From assembly GCA_019054805.1 (NCBI GenBank), contig JAHQIY010000017.1, forward strand, positions 1,674,001 to 1,738,000: a stretch of 64,000 nt of DNA, written 5' to 3'. The position numbers were made by a program, and so were the translations under genes. Positions 45,988 to 59,000 of this stretch are shown here, piece by piece. Every line of letters begins with the position of its first letter. Position 1 is the stretch's first letter. The notes under the pieces are model-generated. The model did no database searches, had not been told where the DNA came from, and saw only the letters and a program-made list of their open reading frames with translations. This DNA comes from Brachionus manjavacas (taxonomy: Eukaryota > Rotifera > Eurotatoria > Ploima > Brachionidae).

Positions 45988-46060
45988 GCTTCGATAGTGT
46001 AGTGGTTATCACGTCTGCTTCACACGCAGAAGGTCGCGAGTTCGAACCTCGCTCGAAGCT
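45988..46060 (+). tRNA. tRNA-Val(CAC)
   Basis: Same 73-nt sequence with a TTTT terminator. Its flanks differ from those of the other copies. Confidence 0.95.
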
Positions 46061-46349
46061 TTTTGATTTTTAAAATCAAATGTAGAATTTAAGCTTTAGA
46101 TTATGAATTTAAAATCAATTTTTTAGAATAGTGAATAACAAAATTTATTTACCTTAAATTGTTATATAAAACAAAAGATAAAGTTTCTTGTTATGACTTC
46201 ATGGGCGACATGAACCCAAAAGCTGGGAGTGATGACTTTGAGAAATGCATGAGCACCAACGATTGTGGAGAAAGAAATAACAATGGTGAAAGACTGATAG
46301 ATCTGTATATCACCAACAAACACTGAATAGGTTGAATTATTATTTATTT

Positions 46350-47830
46350 AATTATTATTTATTTTATTTTTTCTATCAGTGCCGAGCTAAAGCTCCTTCA
46401 GATTAAAAAAAAATAAAATAAAAATAAAATTAAGACAAAATAAAATAAAAATGTAAAGAAAAAATTTTAAGAAAAATTAAAATAAGTTAGAATATAATAA
46501 AAAGACAATTAAAATTGATAAATTGTAAGAGGTGACATGTGCAAACTATTTAAGTATTGAACAGTTCAGGAAAAAAATAAGAAAAAGTAAGATAGCAATT
46601 ACACAATGGAGTTGGGTATTCAACATACCTTGATTCAAAACCCGCCTTATATTCATCAACCAGCTTGACAACCAATGGAACAGAATGACGCAGTCCTCCC
46701 GCTACAAATCTTTCGCTCACTTCAAAAAGTCGATTCGAGACAGTCAAGATTTAAGTTTATTAAAGGTGTCATGATGCAAAATATTGGAAGGATTATCATA
46801 TTTCAGTTTAAGTATAAAACGAACTGCTGAGTTTTGTAAGACTTGAATTTTTTAGTGTTTGTATCCGAAAATGAATTCAGACACGGAGAAGAGTAATCAA
46901 TTATAGATCCGATTAAAGATTTATATAGGTTTCCTAGTGTGTGATAATTAAGACCCCATTTTTTGTTTGACAATATTTTTATTAAATGTAATTTTTTGTT
47001 ATTTTGCCTATGGGGCTTTAAACTAATAAATAATAATAATAATAAGTTCAACCGTGAACTACAACGCTGTTTTATTTCGTCAACCATTGGGGTAAAGGTT
47101 AATTTTGAATCAAATTTTATACCTAAAAACTTGATTTCCTTTTGACTCTCAATTTTAATTTCATATATTTTTAATTTTAAATCAATATTTTCCTAATTAT
47201 ATTTAGTGAAGACAATGAAGCAAGACTTTTCAACAGATATTTTCATCTTCCACTTGAAGAGCCATTTTTCTAGTTCGTCTTAGTATTTGTTTATCTTATT
47301 TTCTAGATTTCCTTTTTTCTTAAAAAAACAAAACGTGACCAAACCATCAGCAAAATGAAGAGAGTATGCACTATTTGTTTTATTTCTTTAAGAAATATCA
47401 TTGATAAAAATACTAAAAAGTAATGCACTAATTACCGAGCCTCGAGGAACACCTGCAGTAATATGGTATTCATCACTTATGAGTCTAAAAATGAATTAAT
47501 CCAGTGTATTAGGTAAGAGGGAAGATTCTTAGTTTAAAAGTTTATAAATAAGACCATCATATCAAACCCTATCGAACGCTTTGGAGATATCAAAAAATAG
47601 GGAACAAACTTTCTTCTTTCTATTAAATGATTCTACAATTTTTTGAATAAGGAAGAAAAGATTATCAGCGGTTCGTAGATTTTTTCTAAAACATGATTGC
47701 TCTTGAATTAGTGATGAGTTTTGTTCTAAATAACTATATAATCTTAAGTAGACGATACGTTCTAAAAGTGTTTTCCTAGACAGCTGTGATTGAGTACAAA
47801 AATATATACAAACTGACATGACGATCACCA
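46350..47830 (-). mobile_element. LINE family A copy, inserted in LINE D
   Basis: On the minus strand, 47831-47562 reads LSRKTLLERIVYLRLYSYLEQ, SCFRKNLRTADNLFFLI and SLFFDISKAFDRV, then GVPRGSVISALLF-like and ADGLVTF with FADD degenerate. WGLNYHTLGNLYKSLIGSIIDYSSPCLNSFS follows, and the family 3' end lies at 46378-46402. It lacks the endonuclease and contains an inserted 60-bp LINE C tail at 46983-47046. It is more decayed than the copies at 3-6 kb. Confidence 0.85.
46983..47046 (+). mobile_element. LINE family C 3' tail, inserted in LINE A
   Basis: GCCTATGGGGCTTTAAACTAATAAA and an (AAT)n tail equal the end of the family C element at 1990-2065. It interrupts the LINE A reverse transcriptase C-terminal region between an RLN and an IKILSNKK segment, in the opposite orientation to its host. 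Confidence 0.85.
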
Positions 47831-49445
47831 AATTAAAAAACCTTTAACCAAATTGATCATATAATGATCATATAACAGATTGGTATTCCTTAATCGAAAC
47901 CAAAGTCTTTAGAGGTGCCTACATTTAAAGTGATCACTATCTGGTAGGCATGTATAAAGTTGAAACTAAGTAAAGCCTATCAGTGAAATGCAACATAGAT
48001 ATACGATGTTGGAGGCCTAGCTAATTCCAAAGCAGATTACGTCATAAAGCTTAGGAAGAGAATCCAAAAGCTTGGACACCGAGAAGAGTCGGATATACAG
48101 AAAAGATGGTTAGAAATCCGGGAAGCCTATTGCAAAACAGCAGAAAGATTTTTGGTTTTGGTATAACACAAAAGGAAGAGATGGATATCCGATGAGGCAT
48201 AGGCACTGATAACTGGGAAATCAAAGCGAAAATACTTCAAGCAAAATCGAATCGAATTCGCGAGAAATTAGAAGCATCATTTGAAATAGAGAACAAACTT
48301 GTGAAACAAGGAAGGAGGGAGCAAAGCGTGATAAGAGAAACCATATAAACCAGTGTACAAGTGAAGCAGAAGAAGTCAGCTCAACAACATAGAACTAAGT
48401 CAGCTATGAAATAGTCCCTTTTTATTAACCTCATTGACTTAAAGAAACCTTTTGATAACATGCACACATAAACCTTATGGGCCATATTAAGAACGTGTGG
48501 TATTCTCTAAAATGACTATCTGGGAGCTTCAAAGTTGTACGGGAGTCAGGCAAGGATGCGTTCTCGGACACTATTCCTAATATTGATTAACAATTTCATG
48601 AAGAAAGAAACGAAAGTTATGTGCACCAAAATGGATAACCCGATCCCCATTGATAATACACAAATTGAGCGTGTGAGCGAATTCACGTAATTAGGAAACA
48701 CTATCAGTTCAGCGATGGGAACACCCAGAGACATTAAGAATAGACTTGCTAAAATAATGAGTACCTTTGCAAGACTCCGGTCAGCATGGAAATCAACAAG
48801 CTTCAGCTAAGAAACAAAACTTAAACTTTACAACACTGTAGTATAAGCAACACTGATGTACAATAGCGAATGTTGGGGGATTTATGAATCTGAAAGGTAA
48901 ATCCTCAACACCTACCACTCTGGTAGGTAGTGCGGAGGATCTTAGGGGTAAACTGGCCTGAGATACTGTCAAATGCTGGCAAATGCATAGGAACAAATTC
49001 AGAACCATTAAGTCAATGCATTAAGAATAAAATCTAAAAAAATGTCAATTGTTTAACTAGAATAAAATTCAAAAAAATCTATTTTTAAATAAAAATTAAA
49101 ACATTAAATATAAATTTAACTTTATCCGTTTTTAAACGAATTCAAATTTCGATTTTTTTAAACTTTAAATGTTTATGCTTAGTTTTAATTTGTCTTTAAA
49201 ATTTTTAAATTAAGATTTATGAAGGATTAATTAAATGTAAATTTTTTATATAATTTAACTTTCATTCACTATTCTCTGTGAAGGATGAGATGCTAGAAGT
49301 AAATAAAATTTCAAATTTTGTTAATTATTTCTATTCCAAATTTTTTTTGATCTTTATTAAAATAATATTCAATTTTTTTTGAATTATATCTAAATTTTAG
49401 ATTTTAAAATCTTTAGTCTTTAAATAGTCGGAATTAAAAATAAAA

Positions 49446-49518
49446 AGCTTCGAGCGAGGTTCGAACTCGCGACCTTCTGCGTGTGAAGCAGACGTGATAA
49501 CCACTACACTATCGAAGC
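49446..49518 (-). tRNA. tRNA-Val(CAC)
   Basis: Same 73-nt sequence on the minus strand. It is the counterpart of the copy at 45412 in the inverted duplication. A T run lies downstream on its strand. Confidence 0.95.
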
Positions 49519-49681
49519 TTGTACTTTTATGTACCCAGCAGAAGATTTTATTTTCAGTTAAAAGGTGAATTAGAAAAAATAACTTTAATTTAAAGGAAAA
49601 AAACAAAATTATTGCTCATTCTTTGGTAAGACAAAGTTTAAAATTCTAATAATTTAAATTTTAGCAAAATAAAAAATAAAA

Positions 49682-49754
49682 AGCTTCGAGCGAGGTTCGA
49701 ACTCGCGACCTTCTGCGTGTGAAGCAGACGTGATAACCACTACACTATCGAAGC
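49682..49754 (-). tRNA. tRNA-Val(CAC)
   Basis: Same 73-nt sequence on the minus strand. It is the counterpart of the copy at 45175. A T-rich terminator follows on its strand. The 3' end of the Rap1GAP gene lies about 290 bp further on. Confidence 0.95.
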
Positions 49755-50046
49755 TCTGATTCAAATCTTGACTTAATTTGATAAAATTCAAAAATAAAAT
49801 TGCCAAACTTTTTGATTAAAAATGATTTAAAGTTTATTTATTCAAGAAATAAATTTAAAAGCACATTAGATTTAATTATATTAATTTTTTCAAAAGTTAC
49901 ACTGTTGATACAAATAAAAAATTAACAATTTTTTGAATCATATGAACAAAATAAAAAGTGGAAACAATTCGGATACAAAAAAAATGGAAAATGATCTTAT
50001 AAAACATCTGATTTAAAAAAAATAAATTAAAAATTCAATTTAAAGT

Positions 50047-53000
50047 CTAGCTTTTCACTTGAACATGCTTTGGATTATCATGTTGCTCATCAATTTCGTC
50101 TTCTGGCAAAGACGAACCGGACGATGAAGCATACGATTTATTTGTCAAATCAGTCATGCTGCCATTTGCATTTTTAGGCGGTATAAGAGAAAATAATCTT
50201 TTCTTAAGGATATCTTCTTTCTCGACTTGATTTAAACTATCTATTGACCCTATTTTGGACAAGTTATGTTCATGATGATTTGGGTATTTAAACCTCAATT
50301 TTTTACTAATCTCTTCGGGCGCACTAATTTGATTCTTTAGCTGGGTTTTAGTGGGTGCTTGGCCGTATGTGGTATTCTCAGTGCCGGAGTCGAAAGTCAT
50401 GCTTCTTATCTTTGAGCTGAGAGTTGGATAATTTTCGCTAGATGGAGTAGTGGCTGGAGAATTTGATGGTGATGACAAGGGCACTGTGGAGACCGTGCCC
50501 GAGCGCGGTTTCGACAAACTCGTCCTGCTACTGTGCAAATCTTTTTCCTTGGAATCTTTTTTGAATGCTTTGCGCACCGTGTTAATCAGACTAAATTTAA
50601 AACTAGTCGAGTTGGACAAATTATGAGTGCTAGTTGAGTTGGCTGATGAAATAAGCGGAGAACCAGAGGCTGAGGACGAGCTAGTTTCACTTGGCAGCCG
50701 CATGCTGGCGCTGTCCGAAGCCCCTGTTTCAGCCAAGCTTGGAAATAAGCTACCTAGAATAGATTGGTTTTGTAGATTTAGATCATTGTACAATTTGTCT
50801 AGTAAGGAATAACGAGTGCGTTCTTTGAGTTTTTTGAATTTTTCCGCTCTGTAGCACGAGTATTCCGCATTTATGAGCTTGTTTAGCAGCCATTCTTTGA
50901 ATGTGGAATCGTTTTCAAAAATGCAATCGTTCGATATTGGCGGACCAAAATTTGGAACATCTTTTCTCGCTGTGACTGATATCTTGACGAGAAATTTTTA
51001 AAAAATTATTTTATTTTTTTTTAATTTTAAACTTTTATTATTCTGTCCAAAATTTAAAATTTTTGGAAAAATGAAATAAATAATTAAACATAAAACAGGA
51101 TTGATTTGACTAGATGGTCGGTCATACTTTTGCGTAAAATTTAGTAAAATTACTTGTTTTTTTCATAAATTGCAAAAAGGACAAAAAAAGTCCTAAAAAA
51201 ATTATTTAAAAAAAAATGACGAAAATTTTCTTAAATTCTCACTTTTTTATAGTAAAAAATTAAAAAAATTAAAAAAAGCAAAATAATTATAAAATGGATC
51301 TCCCTAAAAAATTTAAATAAATAGATTTTAAATTTATAGAATGGCAACGGCAGAATATAAAAACGACTTGGCAAATAATAAAACTTTTTTTATTCTAGTT
51401 TTACTAGAAATTTGAATGTTAATTGTCAAAGTTCAAATTATATTTTTTAAAATCTTTTAAATTAATTATTAATTTCTTTAAGATATTAAACAAAAAAAAT
51501 ATTTAATAATTTAATTTTTCTTTTATTACAATTTTAAATTGAAAAATCTTGCAATGGTATTTCAAGCCAGATTTGAAAACAGCTTCTCAAGTATCTCATA
51601 GTTGTAGAATTTCCAGTAAAAAAGAATTGACATAAACATTCGCATAACAAATTAATTTATTTTTTTTTTTATTTGTATTAACCAGTTGTTTGGTTAAATA
51701 TATTAGAATAATTTTATTTTGTATTCGGCACAAAAAATTATTGCAGTGAAATATATTATAAATTGTTTGGTTTGTGAGGAAACATTTATTCTCTATAAAA
51801 TTCATAAAAATAATGATTCAATAAATGCAGCTGTCATTAAATTAGACAATTTAAAGTTTTTAGTTTTTTAACTCATTTTTTAGTTTATTTTATCTTTTTT
51901 TTATGTTTTAAAAAATTTAAAATCTTAAAATTTTTTGAAAATATTTTTTAAAAAGATAATTTTTTTAATTTAGTAGACTCTGTCTTTTCTTTAAAAAAAA
52001 GTTATCACACTGTAATCACGCTATAACTTTTAGAAATATTTTGGATTAAAGAAAGACGAAAAATTTTTAATTTCGTATTTCTAAAAATTGCTAAATTAAA
52101 ACTTAAATTAGAAATTGAATATAAATAGCTTCAAAGATAAGAAAAAAAACCCGGTTTTATAAATAAAAGGGATTTATTTATTAAGTGATTATATATTTTT
52201 ATTTAGTCAAAAAAAATTTGTCAATTATATAAAAAATACCGCATTAAATCTATATTCATCAACACAAATTTACGAAGATATCTCAAAATATTTTCTAATT
52301 TAAGTTTTGTGATTTTTAAGATCCAAATTGCGTTACATAAATTTCTGCTTTTATTTTGAATTCTTAAATATGTTACTTTTGCTTTCAATTTTATTATCAT
52401 TTTGTAATGTTTACCTATTTTATTTAAATAAGTCAAACAAGACTCTTTTAAATAAATCTACATTTTTGTTTATTCGAATTAACTATTTTGAAGCTGAAAT
52501 ATTTACAAAATAAATAAATAAATACAATAAAAGATTTAAAAGCCATCATATAAAATAATAAAAATGATGACTATTTTGTGCCGTATTTCATCATACAGGA
52601 AGATTTCGAATATATTAAAAATACTAAAGATTTTTCCCAAATAAAATCAACAATTTAAACATCTTGAAACCATCTGTGACTAAAAACTAAGATTAAATAA
52701 TAATTATTGAATTTTGAACTTTTTTAGTCCGACAAATTTAGAGTTGAGGAAAGTTTTTAAATTAAATTACCTTTGCAAGATTTTTAAAGAGAAATGATTT
52801 GGGGTACTGCAAAATCGATTAACAATGAAGAATTAAAAAAAAATTAAGCCTTTTTCATTTTTAAAGTTATCAAGGTTTTACTGAATTAAAGTATGTCAAA
52901 AGTGTTTGCTTATTAATTTTTTTTATTTACTGTAAAATTGACTAAAAATTTGAATAAGTAAATAGTTATTTAGAATTAAAAAATAATCGTAAAAATTATG

Positions 53001-56000
53001 TATATTTATGTTTTAATTTGCATCATACCTTTTTACATTATATTTTAGTATAATTCATTCCTGAAAATATAACTTTTTAGCAAAATTAAATAAAAATTTA
53101 TTATATTTACATTTCATCAATAAACTCGAAAAGAAATTAAATTTATTCAATTTAAAGCTATGTAGGCAGTAAAATTATGAAATTTAAATTTAGATTTTTG
53201 ATTAAATTGATTTTTATTTTTTTGAATAAATCAAATATTTAAATTCACTTTTCTATTCATATTTAAAATATCTTAAATGCGAAATTACAACTTATGCATG
53301 GAATTGACATTGATAAAAAAAATAAATAATTGAAATTTTTTCAAATGAATCTTAGATAATTTTTGGTAAATTATTTTTTTGGATATTTTGACACTTCACG
53401 ATAGAGTTTTTAATTAAGTTAAGAATCACATCAAAATCAAAAAGTTTTTTTTTATTTATCTGAGATTTGGAAGCTTTTGAAAATGCTTTGAAAATTTCTT
53501 AATCAGAAATTTGCAAAATGTACTAGGACTTCCCTTAAAATAAAATTTTTTCAAAAAAAATTTGCTTTTAAAATTATGAAAAAATAAATTATATTTTTTT
53601 TTCAGACTTTTTTTACTTTCTAATTTTATTTTGAATTACGGACATAATCCGAGAGACTTTAATTATTTCTAAATTTAAATTAATAATATCCGCCTAGAAT
53701 ATTATTTTTTGCCGCCAGACATAGTAAGTATTGAGAAGGAGGTGAATTATTAAAGTAATTTTCAACTTGAAAGAAAAATATGGTGCCATTATTTCGAGAA
53801 TGCTAAAGACGAAAATTGAAATAAGCTTTTTAGAACATTTAAAAAAATGGATAACCTAGAAACAAAGCAATAAAACAAATTTTCCGATTTTTCTTAATTT
53901 ACTTTTTATGTTTTTTTTTTCTATTTTAATAAAAGCTTCTTATAAACTGATCATTTTAATTTTTTAAAGAGTCCGCTAAAATGCGATTTAAGTGTGATAA
54001 AATGTTTTTTACAATAATTAGGTGTACGTCCCATTTAAATTTAAAATTCACAAACTTGAATAAATTTAATGCAAATTTTTTTGTCATTAAAAAAATTAAA
54101 AAACAAATTTATTCAAAATTTGAATAAAAATCCTTAAAAACTCTTTTTCGAGGCGAAAGAATTAAATTAAATAAAAAATAAAAATAAGAACAAAAATACC
54201 CTGTATTTTGTTTTGGAGCTAGATTGGTCCTGGAACTTCTGTACAACAATGAATGCGTGCAAAAAATTTGATGCGATCATGTCCGGTGCAAAAGGTGTAT
54301 TGTCCTCTTGGAAAACAACAGCAACTATATCGTTGCCAATGTGTCTCTTTCTTTCTAATTGTTGACTGTCGTTTTTGTTGTACGGAAGCAGGGTGGACAC
54401 ATGAAACATTATTTCCTTGTCCTGGAACTGCTCGTACACAGAGTATTCACCGGTTTGTCCATGTGAAGTATCAAGGCCTCCTCGAAAACCCTCAAAGTCT
54501 TTTAGGCTGACCCTCTCGCCCAAAATGCTCAAAAAATGGTCAAACTCTTCACTGTGCTCTTGGTTAGAAAACAACTCCTCTTCAGTTGTTTGGCCTTTCT
54601 TCATATAAATCACCCCAAATTTAAAATGCTTACTTATTGAATGATTATCAAACTCTTTAATTTGCTTAAAACCATTTAAATTAACCAGCGGGTACATCAC
54701 TTTAATTTTAATCTCTGGCTGTATCAGTTGAACGATCTTGTCTGGTTGTATTGGCTCTTCGACACCTGACCATGGCACAGCCATCAAATAATTTGTGTCC
54801 TTGAGGCGCAGTATGGCTCTCAGCTCGGACGTCTGGTTTGTATAGGACAGAACAAATGGTTGGTCGTGTTGATTACGGCCGTAAAAAACTAAATTCTCAC
54901 TTCCCATGTACGCCTCCCGCAAGTTATCAGTGCCATTGTCAAAATTGGAACATGTTAATTTAACACCGAATCTGGACGACTCGGTAGACGGCGATGGTGA
55001 CGATGAGGAGCTGGATGAGGGTGATGAAAGAGAAGAGGAAGAGATTACCAGATCGTTGACAAAATTGGCCTCGTCCTCGTACTTCCATCCTTCGGACCAG
55101 TAGTGCTCGCTTTCTGGAAGGCTCACCATCGGACAAAGACCCGGCCTCGAGAGTATGCTCTCAAGCCGCGCTGCACTCGACTTGGTCAGTGTGTTCGACA
55201 CTCGATTAATCATCTTTGTTTCATTTAAAAGTGAATATTTATCATCAAAAAATTTTGTTACCTTTAAAAAATAAAAACAATAAAAAATGGTTATGTAATG
55301 TAGAAAAGAGCTATTTTGCATATTTTTATTATCTCATGGGGGACCTAGGAGACTAAATTTGGCCAAATTTATCAACAAAAAATGTTTAGATAAATTTTAA
55401 TTAAAATTTTAATCAAAATTCAAAAATAGAAATCAAATTTACATTCAAAATTAGATAATGGTCAAAGAGGCCGAGTTTTTCTAGACTCACCAAATTTAAT
55501 TATTTTTTTCCAAGCAAAAAAAACCAAAAGAAAAAAAAGACTCCAATTAATTTTAGTAATTGTGTCTCTCGTTTGAACTAAATGACATTTTAAAATTCAA
55601 AACCCGAAATAAAACCGATCACCGTACCAAGAAGAAACTTACTAATTCTTGTCTAAATAAGACACCAATTATTGTACGCTTTGGTTACAAATTTTAATTG
55701 TAAATAAAAAAATTTTATCTTTTTTTTTTTCAATGAAATCCAAACCGAGCTACATTATCTATTGAAACTTGAGAAAAAACGATCCATCATCAACCAGGTT
55801 TGAAGCTAACCGAGCTTCGGAAACCTTTAACTCCCTTAGCTTGTTTGAAGCTACCAAAATATTGAAATTAATTAACTTTCCAAACACTGGTTTCTACCTA
55901 TGAATACTTACGAATTTTTTTCCTTAAAATAAAAAATCAGAATTTTAAATCTGGATTTTTTCTAATTGAATAAACTTTAAAAAAAGCAGTTTTAATATTT

Positions 56001-59000
56001 TATTTACATAAATTTGAACACTTTAATACGCGATTTTAATACTCTTATACTTAATAAGCTTATTAAATTGTGAGAATTATACTTGGGCTTTAGTTCCCAC
56101 CGACTTGTTTTCAAAAGTAAAAATTCGCTAATTATTTCCTTGATGATGAGGCTCAATAACACCCTGTTTTTTTTGTTGTTAAAAACCATGAAATTAATTT
56201 TAATCTTTGATATAATATTATTAATTAAATTGACACGATCTAATGAATTCAAATTTTAATTATAAATTCACATTGATAAACAAAAAATTTCTTGATATTT
56301 TGAAATATTTTAAAGCTTGTTTTTATTTGGTGTAAAAATTTCATATTGTACCGTGAATATAATATTATTATACACTTGTTTTTTTAAATTCGAAATTAAT
56401 AGATATCTAATCAAAAATTCTGAAGCTTGAAAATTTTATTTTAAAAAAATGGAAAATTGATGGCTAAATTTTACACCAAAATAGAAAAAAAATTAAATTG
56501 ATGTTTCGAAATTTAAAAATTTTTAAAAACGAAGCACGATATTTTGAAATAAACTTGATAAAACTTAGGTTCAAAAAAAAAATTTAATAAATTCTAAAAA
56601 TCAATTTAATAATTTTAAGGATCTTCGTCTAAATTTAAATTTAAAACTTGGAAAAATGCTACTTTTTTCTCTTTTAACATATCAGATTAAAACGAAGCTT
56701 TAGTAGATGATTTAAAGCGCTTAGACTTTAAAACTCAAATTTAATCTTCTTGACAGACCAAAAACTTTGTTTAAATAATTACCATTTTGAATTCTTTATT
56801 AATTAGTTACTTTTGAAGAAAAAATTGATTCCAGTCTTCATGCTGAAACGAGACGAAATCAAGCAATTCTAGGCACCAAGCTGGAACTGGCTCAATTAAA
56901 TCACGCCAAAATCTTCAAAAACACAAAATATTGATTTCACTATTTTATTAGCTTAAAACGATAACTAGAAATTCAGTATTCATTTAAAATTTGACTAGGA
57001 AAAACGTGATCATTTTCATGCTAGTAAAACTGCCAATTAACCCAAGAAACTAATACCAGTCTTATCTCTTCTTAGATTCATCCATCAATATTTCTCTAGA
57101 GAAAAGCTCTATTTTAATAAAATTAAAAATTCTAATTATTTGTTCGAATTTTTTGTCTAAGCTTGGAAATTAAGTGCAAACATTTTTGGTCCTTGAAATG
57201 AAATGCTTTCCTAACCGGATGCAAAATATAAGCTTAAAATATTTTCACAACAAACAATCAAAAATAAACAGTAAATAAGAAGACTAAATTTTAAAGTCAT
57301 CTGGCTTTTTTATGGTTCGATGCGAAATATTTTGACACTTGGCAACAGAAAAACCCAATGCCAAATTACCAATTTAAAATTCCCATCAAACATATTTGGG
57401 CAAAAAAGAGACAAGTAAAAAATATTTTTTCCAACATTCGAGGAGATTATTTCTGATGCCGAAAATCAATAAAAAATTGCCAAAACCTAGAAAAATGCTT
57501 GGCAAGATTGGATCAAGTAAACTTTGGGATGAATTAGTAAGTGTTTGCTTACGTAATTTTTAAAGCCTATTACCGCGGTATTAAGCAATTTTGTGGGCCA
57601 ATTTTAAAATGTTGATTTTTCAGCAAAATTTCTACTTACACTGCAATCACAACGTTGATTATCTAATCTGTCACCTTGAATTTTTTCAATCATATCATAC
57701 AAATCATCGTCTTTGGCCAAGTAAGCGCGTTCTTTCTGCTTTTGGGCACTTTTTTTCTTCTTTATCTTAATCTTTTTGATTGTGTTCACGCTCGTATTCG
57801 AGTTGGCTATCGGCCGTATTTCATCACAATGCAAATCTGCACTCTAAAATTGGAAAAAAATGAAAAAAGTAAAAGATAAGATAATCACGTTGACAACCAG
57901 AAAAAGTCATATGAAAATTTTGTCTCACACAATGCCACTAATTCAAGACACACTTAGAATTAAATTAAATTTCGACTTTGAAAAAGAAAAAACTTGATAA
58001 AATCACGATCTAAATGATCTATTGAATCCTTTAAAATCTTAAATTTCTATGTTTAACCTTTATTTGTAAGGCTACCTTGAAATTGGCGATTAATAGTGAA
58101 CAATTAACCCAGTAAAGCTTAAATATCACATTCATTTAATCCTCTGAACAGGGGCCTAACATGTTGGCTCTAGAGATGACGCGTGTTGGGCTCTGTGTCG
58201 CCATTTTGGGCCTTGAACAAAAAAAACCTGCATATTTTACATAATAATGGATTTAAACAAAGTTTTCTCTAATTTTTTTCTCTCTCTCTTTCTCTGCTGC
58301 TTTCACTCACTCTCTCTTTCTCCATATTTCTTGTTTTGAATTTTGTTATATTAGAATAATAATTTCATTTTGGCAAATAGTTCGATTATCCGAAAAAGTT
58401 TATTTTTAAAGCAAATATTAGATTTTTTTAGCCAAAATTTCTTAATGTATTTTGATAGTATAATTTAGCAACTAGTTGAAAGAGGAAATGGAAATTTTCT
58501 TGAATTACGCAATTGCCAAACGTGGTGGCATTTGAGTGCACAGAATAGCCAAAGTGATCTTTTGTAAACCACGGCTAGACACTTGCGCGCACTTAATCCT
58601 ATTACAAATTTTATTAAGTTTTGTCATTTGGATGTCTCAATTAACTTGTCTTTGGGTGACATTTAGAACCAATGTTGACCATGAGTAGCAGTCATTTTTT
58701 GCCTAAGGACACCCAGGGCGACATTTCTAGTGGGAACCAAAATTCTCAGGTACTCAATGAAGCCCTATTGTCTAAAGCCTTGGTTTTTTCTAAAAATCAA
58801 TAATTTTGAATTCGTACAAATTTTACTTAGCAATTATGTATAATTTAGAATTTTAAAATCTCGAAAAATAAAAATAAATGACATTTATTTATTTGAGAGA
58901 AATTGTTTCCCTCTCTAGAAAATCTTTTATTCAATAGCATCAATTTAAACTTCAATCATTCCAGACTTGGAAATAAACAATCTTATTTGAAAATGTATTT

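Larger units (their letters stand above)
46190..48990 (+). mobile_element. LINE family D (RTE-like), decayed and split by another LINE
   Basis: 46190-46330 reads NPKAGSDDFEKCMSTNDCGERNNNGERLIDLYITN, the GD(F/M)NAK...NENG region of an RTE-type endonuclease. From about 47860 it continues with ITDWYSLIETKVFRGA and SDHYLVGMYK, the end of that endonuclease. Then 48570-48880 gives PIDNTQIERVSEF, LGNTISSA, FARLRSAWKS and TKLKLYNTVV, the reverse transcriptase C-terminal part, and a CreCW-like SECWG. Many frame breaks are present. A family A LINE occupies 46350-47830 inside it. Confidence 0.75.
45175..49754. repeat. Inverted duplication of a two-tRNA-Val block
   Basis: The block 45175-45484 (two tRNA-Val genes and the 164-bp spacer) is found in reverse at 49446-49754. 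The spacer matches along its whole length when reverse-complemented (for example GCTGGGTACATAAAAGTACA against TGTACTTTTATGTACCCAGC). Similarity stops at the outer edges of the tRNA genes. Almost equal length with one base of difference indicates a recent event or conversion. Confidence 0.85.

Noticed and set aside
48546-49008. Two minus-strand frames near 48.5-49 kb
   Set aside because: Antisense to the decayed RTE-like LINE D reverse transcriptase end.
56004-56252. 82-aa minus-strand frame in a Rap1GAP intron
   Set aside because: AT-rich composition, no motif, and no splice phase that would add it to Rap1GAP.
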